A stretch of 64,000 nucleotides of DNA from positions 4,216,001 to 4,280,000 of the forward strand of contig NC_019892.1 in the NCBI RefSeq assembly GCF_000242455.2, read 5' to 3'. The position numbers and the translations under genes are program-made. Under the pieces are notes generated by a model that saw only the letters and a program-made list of their open reading frames with translations, did not search any database and was not told the origin of the DNA. Below, in pieces: positions 34,972 to 45,100 of this stretch; within the stretch, counting starts at the first letter, position 1, and the number at the start of each line of letters is the position of its first letter. Source of the stretch: Singulisphaera acidiphila DSM 18658 (GTDB taxonomy: Bacteria > Planctomycetota > Planctomycetia > Isosphaerales > Isosphaeraceae).

Positions 34972-35187
34972 CTTAAATCCACAAGCGGGCCAGCGTTTCT
35001 GCATCTGGGTAGGCATCGCCCACCATCGACGTCATTTTTCTTTGTAGGGTAGGCTTTCGCCGGCCGCATCCCCAAAAGGGGCCCCTACAAGACAGTGACG
35101 GCAGTGATGTGTCACTGGGGACAGCCCATCATCCAAAAAGAATGGGTGGGCCGTACCCTCCCTACGAACACTTAGCCGAGGGTCGTC

Positions 35188-37344
35188 ATGTCCGACGCAT
35201 TCCAACTCGAAGAGCTCGACGGGTCGATCGCCCTGCTGACGCTCAACCTGCCCGAGAAGAAGGTCAACACGCTGTCGCAGGCCGTGCTCGCCGAGCTGGC
35301 GAAATGGATCGGCCAGCTTGCGAAGCGGACTGACCTGCGCGGACTCTTGTTCCGCAGCGGCAAGCCCGGCCAATTCATCGCCGGGGCCGACCTCAAAGAA
35401 CTCGCGACCCTGGCCTATGCCTCGCAAGAGCAGGTGGGGCAGGCGATCGACTTCGGACACAAACTCTATAGCGGGATCGCCCGGCTGCCGTTCCCGACCG
35501 TCGCGCTGATCGACGGTAACTGCATGGGAGGGGGGACCGAACTCGCCCTCGCGTTCGATGAGCGGATCGCCACGGCCACTCCCGAAACCAAGATCCAGCT
35601 CCCCGAGGTCAACATCGGGCTCTTGCCCGCCTGGGGGGGGACGCAGCGGCTCCCGCGTTTGATCGGTCTCAATGCCATCGAGGTGATCTGCGGCGGGCAG
35701 CCGCTCAGCGCCAAGAAGGCCGCCGAGTTGGGGGTGATCTTCGACGCGGTCCCGGCCGATCGCCTGGTCGATGAGGGGCGCCGCTTGATCGACTATTTCC
35801 AGGAGAGCGGCGAGTGGAAACGGCGGCGTGAGCAAGCCAGGCAACCGCTCGGCCTGAGCCCGGATCAGTTTACCTTCGCCTTCGCCACCGCCGAAGGTCT
35901 GCTTCAGAGCAAGACCAAGGGGCAGTATCCCGCCCCCTTGGCCGCGCTCAAGGCGATCAAGGAAGGGTGCAACCTCCCGCTCGAACAAGGGCTCGAGGCC
36001 GAGAAAAGGGTCGCGCTCGAGCTGTTCGGGTCGCCGATCGCGGCAAACCTGATCGGCATCTTCTTCATGAAGAACCGACTGGCGCACGATCCGGGGGTCG
36101 ACCGTACCGACGTCAAGCCGGGGCAGGTCGATCGCGTCGGCGTGGTCGGATCGGGCTTGATGGGCGCCGGGATCGCCGCGGCGCACGCTCGTTCGGGAAT
36201 CCCGACGGCGATGGTCGACGTGGACGACGCCCGCCTGGCCGCCGGGATCAAGCAGGCTGAGGAAGTCGTCCTCTCCCGGATCAAGATCGGCCGTGCGGCC
36301 CCGATGGACCTGGCCGACATGCTCGCGGAACTGAGCACCTCTACCGGGCACGGCATCCTGGCCGATCGCGACGTGGTCATCGAGGCGATCACCGAAAACG
36401 AGGAAGCGAAAGTCGCGACCTACAAGCAGCTCGCCGGAGTGCTCAAGGAGGGGACGATCCTCGCCAGCAACACCTCGACGATCTCGATCACCCGAATGGC
36501 CGCTGCGGCCCCCGACCCCTCCCGGTTCGTCGGGATGCACTTCTTCAGCCCGGTCGACCGCATGGAGTTGGTCGAGGTGATCCGGGGCGAGGCCACCTCC
36601 GACGAGACGGTCGCCACCATCGTCGCCCTGGCCAAGCGGATCCGCAAAACGCCGATCGTTGTCCGCGACTGCGCCGGGTTCCTCGTCAATCGCGTCTTGT
36701 TCCCTTATATGAACGAAGCCCTCCTGCTGCTCCAGGAAGGGGTCCCAATGGACGCGATCGACAAGGCCGCCACAACGTTCGGCATGCCGGTGGGTCCGAT
36801 CGCCTTGCACGACATGGTGGGCCTGGACACCTCGTTCTTCGCCGGCAAGGTACTGGCCGCCGCCTATCCCGACCGCGCGACGATGCCGGCGCTCCTGAAG
36901 GATCTCGTCAAGGCGGGCCGGCTGGGCAAGAAGACGGGAGCGGGCTTCCGTGCTCACGGGGGCAAGTCCTCGAAGCCGGCCGCCGACCCGGCATTCGCCC
37001 CGATCCTCGAAGCGCACCGCACAGGCAGTGAATCCACGCTGAATGCGGCGGAGATCACCGACCGGCTCTTCTTGCCGATGCTCCTGGAAGCGACCCGCGT
37101 CCTCGAGGAAGGGATCGTCCGCGAGCCGGCCGACGTGGACATGGGCCTGATTCTCGGGATCGGCTTCCCACCGTTCCGCGGTGGAATTCTGCGTTGGTGC
37201 GACGCCGAGGGAGCCGGCAAGATCGTCGATCGCCTGGAGCGTTTCGCAACGCTGGGCAAGCGGTACGAGCCGACCGAAACGTTGACCCGGCACGCCCAGA
37301 CCGGTGCAACCTTCTACCCGGTCCCGAAAGCGACGCTCGCCTGA
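35188..37344 (+). CDS. fadB: Multifunctional fatty-acid oxidation protein (enoyl-CoA hydratase / 3-hydroxyacyl-CoA dehydrogenase)
   Basis: A 718-residue FadB/FadJ-type protein. Residues 1-200 are a crotonase domain (GQFIAGADLKELA; GNCMGGGTELALAFDER). The NAD-binding domain begins at about 315 (VGVVGSGLMGAGIAAAHARS) and the C-terminal dehydrogenase halves follow (VGMHFFSPVDRMELVEVI, PIVVRDCAGFLVNRVL, GFPPFRGGILRW). It should hydrate enoyl-CoA and oxidise the hydroxyacyl-CoA. It lies between the acyl-CoA dehydrogenase and a thiolase, completing the core of beta-oxidation. It could be named fadJ equally well. Confidence 0.92.
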   Translation: MSDAFQLEELDGSIALLTLNLPEKKVNTLSQAVLAELAKWIGQLAKRTDLRGLLFRSGKPGQFIAGADLKELATLAYASQEQVGQAIDFGHKLYSGIARLPFPTVALIDGNCMGGGTELALAFDERIATATPETKIQLPEVNIGLLPAWGGTQRLPRLIGLNAIEVICGGQPLSAKKAAELGVIFDAVPADRLVDEGRRLIDYFQESGEWKRRREQARQPLGLSPDQFTFAFATAEGLLQSKTKGQYPAPLAALKAIKEGCNLPLEQGLEAEKRVALELFGSPIAANLIGIFFMKNRLAHDPGVDRTDVKPGQVDRVGVVGSGLMGAGIAAAHARSGIPTAMVDVDDARLAAGIKQAEEVVLSRIKIGRAAPMDLADMLAELSTSTGHGILADRDVVIEAITENEEAKVATYKQLAGVLKEGTILASNTSTISITRMAAAAPDPSRFVGMHFFSPVDRMELVEVIRGEATSDETVATIVALAKRIRKTPIVVRDCAGFLVNRVLFPYMNEALLLLQEGVPMDAIDKAATTFGMPVGPIALHDMVGLDTSFFAGKVLAAAYPDRATMPALLKDLVKAGRLGKKTGAGFRAHGGKSSKPAADPAFAPILEAHRTGSESTLNAAEITDRLFLPMLLEATRVLEEGIVREPADVDMGLILGIGFPPFRGGILRWCDAEGAGKIVDRLERFATLGKRYEPTETLTRHAQTGATFYPVPKATLA

Positions 37345-37425
37345 GAGGCGTTGTCAGCCGCTTTCGCTCGAACATAAATTTTTATCACATTCAAATACAC
37401 GGATTCACCAATCAAGGACCAACCG

Positions 37426-38589
37426 ATGAGACACGCGGTCATCGTTGATGCCGTGCGGACGCCGGTAGGGCGGGCTTCGGCGGACAAGGGAATCTTTCGC
37501 GATGTCCGCTCTGAAGACCTGGCCGCCCACGCGATCAAGGCCGTGGTGGAGCGGACCGGCATCGACCCGAAACTGATCGAGGACGTTCGCTTCGGCTGCG
37601 TCCAGCAGCAAGGGGAGCAGGGGTTCGACGTCGCCCGGATCGCCGCCTTGGCGGCGGGCCTGCCAATCGAGACGGCCGGCGTCACGATCAACCGCAACTG
37701 CGCATCGAGCTTGCAGGCGATCAACGACGCCGCGATGAACATCGCCGCCGAGTGCGACGACGTGCAGATTGCCGGCGGGGTTGAGCACATGGAGCATGTG
37801 CCCATGAGCAAGGACTACAATCCTTACCCCGGCATCTTGCGCCACAACGGCGAAGGGGTCATGCAAATGGGCCTGACCGCCGAATACCTCGCGCTCAAGT
37901 ACCGAATCCCACGGCAACGGCAGGATGAGTTCGCCCTGCGGAGCCATCAGCTCGCCGCTGCCGCCACCGACCGGGGCGAGTTCAAGGCGGAGGTCGTTCC
38001 CACCTGGGGACGCGACGACTCGGGCCGCAAAGTCCTCCTGACGGGCGACCAGTGCATTCGCCGCGAGACCTCGCTCGAGGCCCTGTCAGCGCTCTCCCCG
38101 GCGTTCAACCCCGCCGGAGGTTCGGTGACTGCAGGGAACAGCTCGCCGATCAATGTGGGGGCGGCAGCCTTGCTCGTGATGTCGGAAGAGAAGTGCCGCG
38201 AGCTTGGCCTGAAGCCAATGGCCAAGGTGCGTGCGATGGCGGCCGTCGGCGTCGATCCCGCCGAGATGGGCATCGGCCCGGTCCCGGCAGTCAAGAAGGC
38301 CCTGGCCCGCGCCGGCTTGAACCTGGCCGACATCGACTGCATCGAGCTCAACGAGGCGTTCGCCGTTCAGGTGCTCGCCTGCTTGAAGCTCTTGGGGATC
38401 GATGAATCGAAGGTCAACACCCGTGGCGGCTCGATCGCCATCGGCCACCCGCTCGGCGCCAGCGGAGCGCGGATCGTCACCACGCTGCTCCACCGAATGC
38501 GCGACCAAGGGGCAAAGTACGGCCTGGCCACGATGTGCGTCGGCCAAGGGCAGGGGGTTGCCACCATCTTCGAGGCATGCGAAGCCTGA
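37426..38589 (+). CDS. fadA: Acetyl-CoA C-acyltransferase (thiolase)
   Basis: A 387-residue thiolase with AAGGA before the ATG. The acylated Cys92 lies in NRNCASSLQ; the GxxP-type and C-terminal blocks NEAFAVQVLACL and GHPLGASGARI (His) are present, with a CVGQGQG ending that provides the second Cys. It should cleave 3-ketoacyl-CoA with CoA to acetyl-CoA. It closes the beta-oxidation set, and a long hairpin follows the stop. Confidence 0.92.
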   Translation: MRHAVIVDAVRTPVGRASADKGIFRDVRSEDLAAHAIKAVVERTGIDPKLIEDVRFGCVQQQGEQGFDVARIAALAAGLPIETAGVTINRNCASSLQAINDAAMNIAAECDDVQIAGGVEHMEHVPMSKDYNPYPGILRHNGEGVMQMGLTAEYLALKYRIPRQRQDEFALRSHQLAAAATDRGEFKAEVVPTWGRDDSGRKVLLTGDQCIRRETSLEALSALSPAFNPAGGSVTAGNSSPINVGAAALLVMSEEKCRELGLKPMAKVRAMAAVGVDPAEMGIGPVPAVKKALARAGLNLADIDCIELNEAFAVQVLACLKLLGIDESKVNTRGGSIAIGHPLGASGARIVTTLLHRMRDQGAKYGLATMCVGQGQGVATIFEACEA

Positions 38590-38606
38590 CACCACCGCTC
38601 GGTCCC

Positions 38607-38652
38607 AGTTGACTTTCGCTCGCCTCACCCAAAGGCGAGCGTAAAGTCAACT
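38607..38652 (+). terminator. Long hairpin after the thiolase gene
   Basis: AGTTGACTTT-C-GCTCGCCT (38607-38625) pairs with AGGCGAGC-G-(T)-AAAGTCAACT (38633-38652) over a 7-nt loop, 19 pairs with one bulged T. It lies 18 nt past the stop. No T-run follows, but the strength and place suit a transcript end; alternatively it belongs to a dispersed hairpin family. Confidence 0.6.
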
Positions 38653-38709
38653 CCCTGTCTAAGTGAGAGAGACCTCCAAGCCCTATCGCCCGAGCGTTTT
38701 GGAATCTAT

Positions 38710-38745
38710 TTGACAGTGTCATATACAACCCGTATAACACTGTTA
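38710..38745 (+). promoter_or_regulatory. Strong promoter with MerR-like operator, next to the start codon
   Basis: TTGACA (38710-38715), 17-nt spacer, TATAAC (38733-38738): a near-consensus sigma-70 promoter. ACAGTGT (38713-38719) and ACACTGT (38737-38743) form a perfect inverted repeat centred on the spacer, as in operators of MerR-family regulators. The start codon at 38745 is 6 nt after the -10 element, so the transcript is probably leaderless. Confidence 0.75.
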
Positions 38746-39401
38746 TGAAGGCCAACTCCGAACCGCTCTGGACCATCGACGAACTCGGCTCGAAGGCGGC
38801 CGAGGCGCTGGCGATCGACTATGACGGCCCACCGAACGACCGGATCCGGGACGTGCCCGACCGGCGGACGATCCGCTATTACACGACGCTCGGCCTGATC
38901 GACCGGGCGGCGGAGATTCGCGGACGCACTGCGTACTATGGGCCACGGCACCTGATGCAGCTTGCGGCCATCAAACGGCTCCAGGCACGCGGGCTGAGCC
39001 TGGCCGAGGTTCAGCGTCAGATCGTGGGGCTGACCAGCGCGGGGCTCGCACAACTCGCCCGGCTGCCGGCTGGGATGAAGCTCACACCGCCCAGCATGCC
39101 TGACCCCGCCCCCCTGTGCCGTTCTGAAGACAGGGCGTTCTGGAAGGAGGCACCGGCTCCGCTCACGCATGAGAAAACGTCAGAGGTCAATTCGGACGCG
39201 AGGGCGATGGAGGCTGCCCCCCCGCTGCAAGGGATCCGGCTCGGCGAGGAGGAGAAGGCGACGTTGCTACTCGCGTCGATCCGGCCGGTCACTGTGGAGG
39301 ATATCGAGGCGATCCGCAAGGCTGCGGGACCACTGCTCAGGCTCCTGACGAGGCGCGGGCTGATCGGCCCGCACCCGGGAAAGGGAACGGGGGATCGATG
39401 A
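38745..39401 (+). CDS. MerR-family transcriptional regulator
   Basis: A 218-residue protein. After a short lead the helix-turn-helix (WTIDELGSKAAEALAID) and wing (RTIRYYTTLGLIDRAAEIRGRTAYYGPRHL split by the domain) are as in MerR proteins, followed by LQARGLSLAEVQRQIVGL. The rest (110-218) is not the usual dimer helix plus ligand domain and is not recognised. It likely binds the inverted repeat inside its own promoter. The stop overlaps the VIT/VWA gene by 4 nt (ATGA), so the two are translated together. Confidence 0.88.
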   Translation: MKANSEPLWTIDELGSKAAEALAIDYDGPPNDRIRDVPDRRTIRYYTTLGLIDRAAEIRGRTAYYGPRHLMQLAAIKRLQARGLSLAEVQRQIVGLTSAGLAQLARLPAGMKLTPPSMPDPAPLCRSEDRAFWKEAPAPLTHEKTSEVNSDARAMEAAPPLQGIRLGEEEKATLLLASIRPVTVEDIEAIRKAAGPLLRLLTRRGLIGPHPGKGTGDR

Positions 39402-41857
39402 ACGACTTGCTATCACTGCTGTCCGAGGAGGAGACGAAGCAAGGGACGCCGGACGGCGACGAAGCCGGCCTCGGCGCCTTACGATCCGACCGAGGGCTCC
39501 TGCCGTTGAAGGCCCTGGAAGTCCGTGGTCGAATCGACGGCTTGCTGGCCCAGGTCTCGATTCGCCAGACCTTCGTCAATGTCCTGGACGAACCGCTCGA
39601 GGCCACCTATATCTTTCCCCTTCCCGACCGCGCGGCGGTCACCCGATTCCGGATGGAAGTGGCCGGCCGCGTCATCGAAGGAGTGCTCGAAGAACGAGGC
39701 CAGGCGCGGAAGGAGTATCAGCAAGCGATTGAGGCCGGACACCGGGCGAGCATCGCTGAGGAGGAGCGGCCCGGGGTTTTCACCTTGCGGGTGGGCAACC
39801 TGCCGCCGGGAGAAGAGGCGGTCGTCGAGCTTTCCCTGACCGGCCCGCTCCCGTTCGCCGACGGCGAAGTCACCTTCCGCTTCCCGCTGGTGGTCGCCCC
39901 GCGTTATATCCCGGGGATTCCCTTGCCAGGCCCATCGACGGGAAAAGGGGTGGCCCACGATACCGATGCCGTGCCCGACGCCTCGCGGATCTCGCCGCCC
40001 GTGCTGCTGCCTGGCTTTCCGAACCCGGTGCAACTGACGCTGACGGTCGACGTTCACGAGTCGATCGCGTCGGTGGGTGCGCTCCGTTCGAGCCTCCACG
40101 CGGTGCTCGAGACCGGAGATCAAGGGTATCGCCGCGTCACGCTGCTCAACACCGGCGAACGCCTCAATCGCGACTTCATCCTGCGGTTCAAGCTCGGTGC
40201 CGAGTCGATCGAGACCTCACTCTCGGTTCATCCTGATGCGAACACGGACCGTGGCGGCAACGAGGGAACCTTCGCGCTGACGATCGTGCCTCCGACAGCC
40301 TCGTCCGAGGTGACCAGGCCGCGCGACCTGATCTTCGTGCTCGACCGTTCCGGCAGCATGGAGGGCTGGAAGATCGTGGCGGCCCGACGCGCCCTGGCGC
40401 GGATGGTCGACACGTTGGGAGCAGCCGACCGCTTCAACGTCCTCGCCTTCGACGACCGGATCGAATATCCCCCCGGGTTCTCGGATCAAGGGCTGGTCAC
40501 GGCGACCGATCGCCAGCGGTTTCGGGCGGTCGAGTTCCTCGCCACCCTGACGGCGCGGGGTGGCACCGAGATGGCGGGGCCGCTCGATCAGGGGGTCGAG
40601 ATTCTTGCTCGCGCCGAGACGGGCCGGGACCGGATCCTCGTCCTGGTCACCGATGGGCAGGTTGGTAACGAGGACCAGATCCTCAAGGGGCTCGGCCGTC
40701 GACTTCAAGGGATCCGGATCTTCACGCTCGGGATCGACCGGGCGGTCAACGAGGGGTTCCTTCACAGGCTGGCCGAACTGGGGGGAGGGACGAGCGAGAT
40801 CGTCGAGTCGGAGGATCGGCTCGACGAGGTGATGGATGCCGTTCATCGCCGGATCGGCATTCCTGTTCTGACCGGGCTTCGCCTGGAGCCTGACAAACTG
40901 CCGGTGGTCCCCGATAGCCTCGTACCGGGCCGGATCCCCGACCTGTTCCCCTCGGCGCCGGTGCTGATCCTCGGGCGCTACCGGGGTGCCTTCCCCGAGT
41001 CACTGACGCTGTCGGGCCGAGACGCGGCCGGACAACCGTGGTCGCAGGCGGCGGTGGCGAGAGTCCGCGACAACCCGGCAATCGCCGCCGCCTGGGCACG
41101 CGGCCAGTTGCGCAAGCTTGAAGATCGCTATACGGTCGAGCAGACCGGGTGCGCGGAGCTCGAAAAAACGATCGTCGCAACATCGCTGCAGTTCGGCGTC
41201 CTCTGCCGGTTCACGGCGTATGTGGCCATCGACCTGGCGGAGGTCGTCAACCAAGGCGGGGGGATTCACAAGGTAACCCAGCCGGTCGAGAGTCCCTCCG
41301 GATGGATGATGAAGAGAAGGTCAGGAGGTCTTTGCGCATCACTGATCGCTCCCTCGCCGATTTCACCGAGTCAGGCCCAACCGGCCAAGTCCGCATTCAT
41401 GGCATTCGCGTCCTCTGATTCTGCTCTTGAGGCCGATGAGAATTCCGACGACCCGGCTTTCCTGTTCGAGTGCCAATCGGCCCCGGCGCACAAAGCTGCC
41501 GGTCCCCCCGTCGCCACAGAGCCTCGAGCACGCGCCTTGCAACTCTTGGAAGAGTTGGAAACGGCCATCCGAGCAGGGGGGAAGAACCTGCGCAAAGCCT
41601 TGCGGACTCTCCTACCCAAACTTGAGGCTGTGCTGATCGAGTTGAAACGGCTCGACGGCCCAGGCCTTCCCGAACTGGAGAAATTGGTTGAGAACCTGCG
41701 AAGTCTGATTAAACAGACAAATCGATGGCTGGTGTCCGTTGACGCTCTGGCCTTGAGTGAATTGTCAACCTCGGCCAAAGTGGTTGGAATCCTCCTGGCT
41801 TCCGACCACACCGGGCCGAGATCAACCGAAACGGAGCGCGAGTCTTTCTGGAAATGA
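39398..41857 (+). CDS. VIT domain and von Willebrand factor A domain protein
   Basis: An 819-residue protein. Residues 35-155 are a VIT (vault inter-alpha-trypsin) domain (FVNVLDEPLEATYIFPLPDRAAV, VRVGNLPPGEEAVVEL-like). The VWA domain starts at about 308, with the metal-binding MIDAS motif DRSGS at 316-320, TARGGTEM near 385 and LVLVTDGQVGNE. A C-terminal extension of about 300 residues ends in leucine-rich helices. There is no signal peptide or membrane helix, so it is probably cytoplasmic. VIT/VWA proteins occur in planctomycetes and in conflict-type signalling clusters. It is coupled to the MerR gene and followed after 277 nt by the kinase-STAND gene. Confidence 0.9.
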   Translation: MNDLLSLLSEEETKQGTPDGDEAGLGALRSDRGLLPLKALEVRGRIDGLLAQVSIRQTFVNVLDEPLEATYIFPLPDRAAVTRFRMEVAGRVIEGVLEERGQARKEYQQAIEAGHRASIAEEERPGVFTLRVGNLPPGEEAVVELSLTGPLPFADGEVTFRFPLVVAPRYIPGIPLPGPSTGKGVAHDTDAVPDASRISPPVLLPGFPNPVQLTLTVDVHESIASVGALRSSLHAVLETGDQGYRRVTLLNTGERLNRDFILRFKLGAESIETSLSVHPDANTDRGGNEGTFALTIVPPTASSEVTRPRDLIFVLDRSGSMEGWKIVAARRALARMVDTLGAADRFNVLAFDDRIEYPPGFSDQGLVTATDRQRFRAVEFLATLTARGGTEMAGPLDQGVEILARAETGRDRILVLVTDGQVGNEDQILKGLGRRLQGIRIFTLGIDRAVNEGFLHRLAELGGGTSEIVESEDRLDEVMDAVHRRIGIPVLTGLRLEPDKLPVVPDSLVPGRIPDLFPSAPVLILGRYRGAFPESLTLSGRDAAGQPWSQAAVARVRDNPAIAAAWARGQLRKLEDRYTVEQTGCAELEKTIVATSLQFGVLCRFTAYVAIDLAEVVNQGGGIHKVTQPVESPSGWMMKRRSGGLCASLIAPSPISPSQAQPAKSAFMAFASSDSALEADENSDDPAFLFECQSAPAHKAAGPPVATEPRARALQLLEELETAIRAGGKNLRKALRTLLPKLEAVLIELKRLDGPGLPELEKLVENLRSLIKQTNRWLVSVDALALSELSTSAKVVGILLASDHTGPRSTETERESFWK

Positions 41858-42134
41858 AAGGCTTGAGAGCTCCGGTGTATGAACTGCCATGGCCGTGGTG
41901 CACGCTTGCCTCGGCCCTCCATTTTCCGGATAGTGGTAGGAAAGCCAAGGCAGAGTCGCGGCGGAATCACGTCGATCGTTGGGAGTGCGGAGACTCTCCT
42001 TTGGTTTCGCCAGTTCAAAGCGTGACACCGTCGTTGCCGACGCCAGCCAGCCGTCTGAACGTGATCGCACGCCAAGGCAACGGACGGATTCAGGAGCCGC
42101 GTTCAGGCCCTCGAGGGTTCGCGGAGTTGCGATC

Positions 42135-45100
42135 ATGAACGGAGTCGGCTCGTCAGAAACCGGCGACTTCCCCTTGGTGCAGTTTCGTCGCGTGATCAAT
42201 GCCTGCGACCGCTTCGAAGCGGCCTTGATGGCAGGCCATGCGCCTCGAATCGAGTCTTATCTGGCCGAGATGAAGGATATCGACTCCGTGCCGCTCCTCC
42301 GCGAGCTGCTGACACTGGAGGTGGAGCATCGGGTCAGAGGCGGCTGGGAACCACAGCCCGAAGAATATCTGGAACGGTTCCCCGAGCATGCCGCCCTGAT
42401 TCGCTCGGTCCTCGCAGAGGCGACCTTCAGCACGGTCGGCTCCGGATTGCTTTCTGAGGTCGACCTGTCGGAGTCGACCGAGGAGTTCGTCAACCCTGAT
42501 GCGCCCACCGTCAGTTACACCTCGTCCAGCCAACTCGGGCGCGGGCAAAACGACCGTTCCATCACCCGGGGGGGAATGAGGAGTGGGCCGCCACGGACCA
42601 TCGGTCGCTACCAGGTCGAGGGGGTGCTGGGGGTGGGGGGGTTCGGCCGGGTGTTCAAGGCGTTCGACGCCGACTTGAACCGCCGGGTGGCCATCAAGGT
42701 TCCTCATCCGAGCCGGATCAAAACCCCTCGCGACATCGAGTCCTATTTCCTCGAGGCACGAATCCTCGCCAGCCTCGACCACCCGGGGATCGTTCCCGTC
42801 TTCGACGTCGGACGGTCCGAGGAAGGCTACTGCTACATCGTCTCAAAGCTCATTGAGGGGAGCGACCTCGCCGCGCGGCTGAGGTTGGGCCGGCCATCCT
42901 ACCGGGAGACGGCGACGCAGGTTGCGACAATCGCCGAGGCGGCCCACCACGCGCACACCCGCAACCTGGTTCACCGCGACATCAAGACGCGGAACATCCT
43001 GATCGATCTGGCGGGGCGGCCCTATCTCGCCGACTTCGGGCTGGCGCTGAAGGAGGAAGACTTCGGGAAAGGCCCCATCTTCGCAGGCACACTCGTCTAC
43101 ATGAGCCCCGAGCAGGCCCGTGGTGAGGGGCACCTGGTCGACGGCCGCTCCGATATCTTCAGCCTGGGCGTGGTCTTCTATGAAATGCTCGTCGGTACTC
43201 GCCCGTTCAAGGGGGGGGACTGGGCGGAGACGATCGAACGGATCAAATCTCTCGACGTTCGCCCCCCGCACCAGCTCGACGACACCATTCCGAGGGAGTT
43301 GGAAAGGATCTGCCTAAAGGCGCTGGCGAAGCGGGTCACCGATCGCTATAACACCGCGCTGGACATGGCCGACGACCTGCGTCACAGCCTCTCCCAACTC
43401 GACGGCTCCGGCAACTTTAAATCGATGTCAGGGCCGGCGAGCCAGCGATTCGAGATCGATACGTCGTCACTGACGCTGCACATCGTCCCCAAGGGACTTC
43501 GATGCTTCGAAGCGGAAGATGCCGACTTCTTTCTCAAACTGCTACCCGGTCCTCGCGACCGCGATGACCTACCCGACAGCCTGCGATTCTGGAAGACGCG
43601 CGTCGAAGCCACCGACACCGACCGTGCCTTCCGAGTCGGCCTAGTCTACGGCCCCTCGGGTTGCGGTAAGTCGTCACTCGTGAAGGCAGGGCTGTTGCCC
43701 CGACTCGACGCCAACATCGCGCCGGTCCTGGTCGAAGCCACTTCCAAGGAGACGGAATCACGACTGGAGAATGCCCTGCACAGGCGATTCGACACGCTGC
43801 CGACCGAGGCACGGTTGCCCGAGCTTCTGGGCTCGATCCGCCGGGGAACGTCGGGGCCCGAGGGGGGTAAAGTCTTACTCGTGATCGACCAGTTCGAGCA
43901 ATGGCTCCACGCCAACCGCGGCACCGAAGACTCAGAGTTCGTCCAGGCCTTGCGACAGTGCGACGGCGTCCGGCTTCAGTGTCTCCTGATCGTCCGCGAC
44001 GATTTTTGGATGTCGGTGACCCGGTTCATGAAGGAGCTGGAGGTCCGGCTCGTCGAAGGGCAGAACAGCGCGGCCGTGGATCTGTTCAGCATGCGGCACG
44101 CCAGGAAAGTCCTCGCCGCGTTCGGCCGCGCGTTCGAGGCCTTGCCCGGTTTTCCAACCGAGCCGAAAAAGGATCAAATTGCGTTCATCAGCCAGGCCGT
44201 CGAGGGATTGGCGCAAGACGACCGAGTGGTCTGCGTTCAGCTCAGCCTGTTCGCCGAGATGGTCAAGAACAAGACGTGGACGCTCGCGACCCTGAAAGAC
44301 GTCGGGGGAACGCAAGGGGTCGGGGTTACCTTCCTCGACGAGACCTTCAACACCGCAACGTCACCTCCCGAATATCACCGCCACCAGCGGGCAATGCGTG
44401 AAGTGCTCCGAGCCTTATTGCCGGAGTTAGGGACCGAAATCAAGGGGCACATGCGTTCCCGGGGCGAGTTGCTCGAGGCCTCCGGCTGCGGTGAATCTCA
44501 CCACGACTTCGACGAGATCCTGCGGATCCTCGACAACGAACTCCGCCTGATCACCCCGACCGATCCCCAAGGGGACGAAGCGGACGAGGTCCCGGGCCTC
44601 GAGCCGCACTACCAGCTCACGCACGACTACCTCGTCCCTTCGCTCCGCGACTGGCTGACAAAAAAGCAGCGAGAAACGAGGCGTGGTCGAGCCGAAATCC
44701 GACTGGCCGAGCGGGCCGCGCTCTGGGGGACCAAGCACGAACGGAAACAGCTCCCTTCGTTCTTCGAATGGCTCGAGATCCGCCTCTCCACCCAGCGGAG
44801 CCGGTGGAACGATCGAGAAGCCAAGTTGATGTCCACCGCGACGCGGAACCACGCGGTCCGCTTGTCCCGCGCATTCCTGGTCCTGGTCGTTGCGACGGCA
44901 ATCGGGATGGAGAGCTACACCTATCTCAAGGCCGGAGGGCTGGTCGACCGCCTGTTCGCGGCCGACACCGCGAAAGTCCCCGTAATCATCCAACAGATGG
45001 CCCCCTATCGCCGCTGGGTGAACTTTCGACTGCGAGACGCGAGAACACGGGCCAAGATCGGCTCGCAGGAGTCGCTCCGCGCCAGCCTCGCCCTCCTGCC

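Noticed and set aside
35032..37293. 753-codon ORF antisense to the FadB-type gene
   Set aside because: The opposite strand encodes a full-length two-domain enzyme; the antisense frame is a mirror of its codon pattern.
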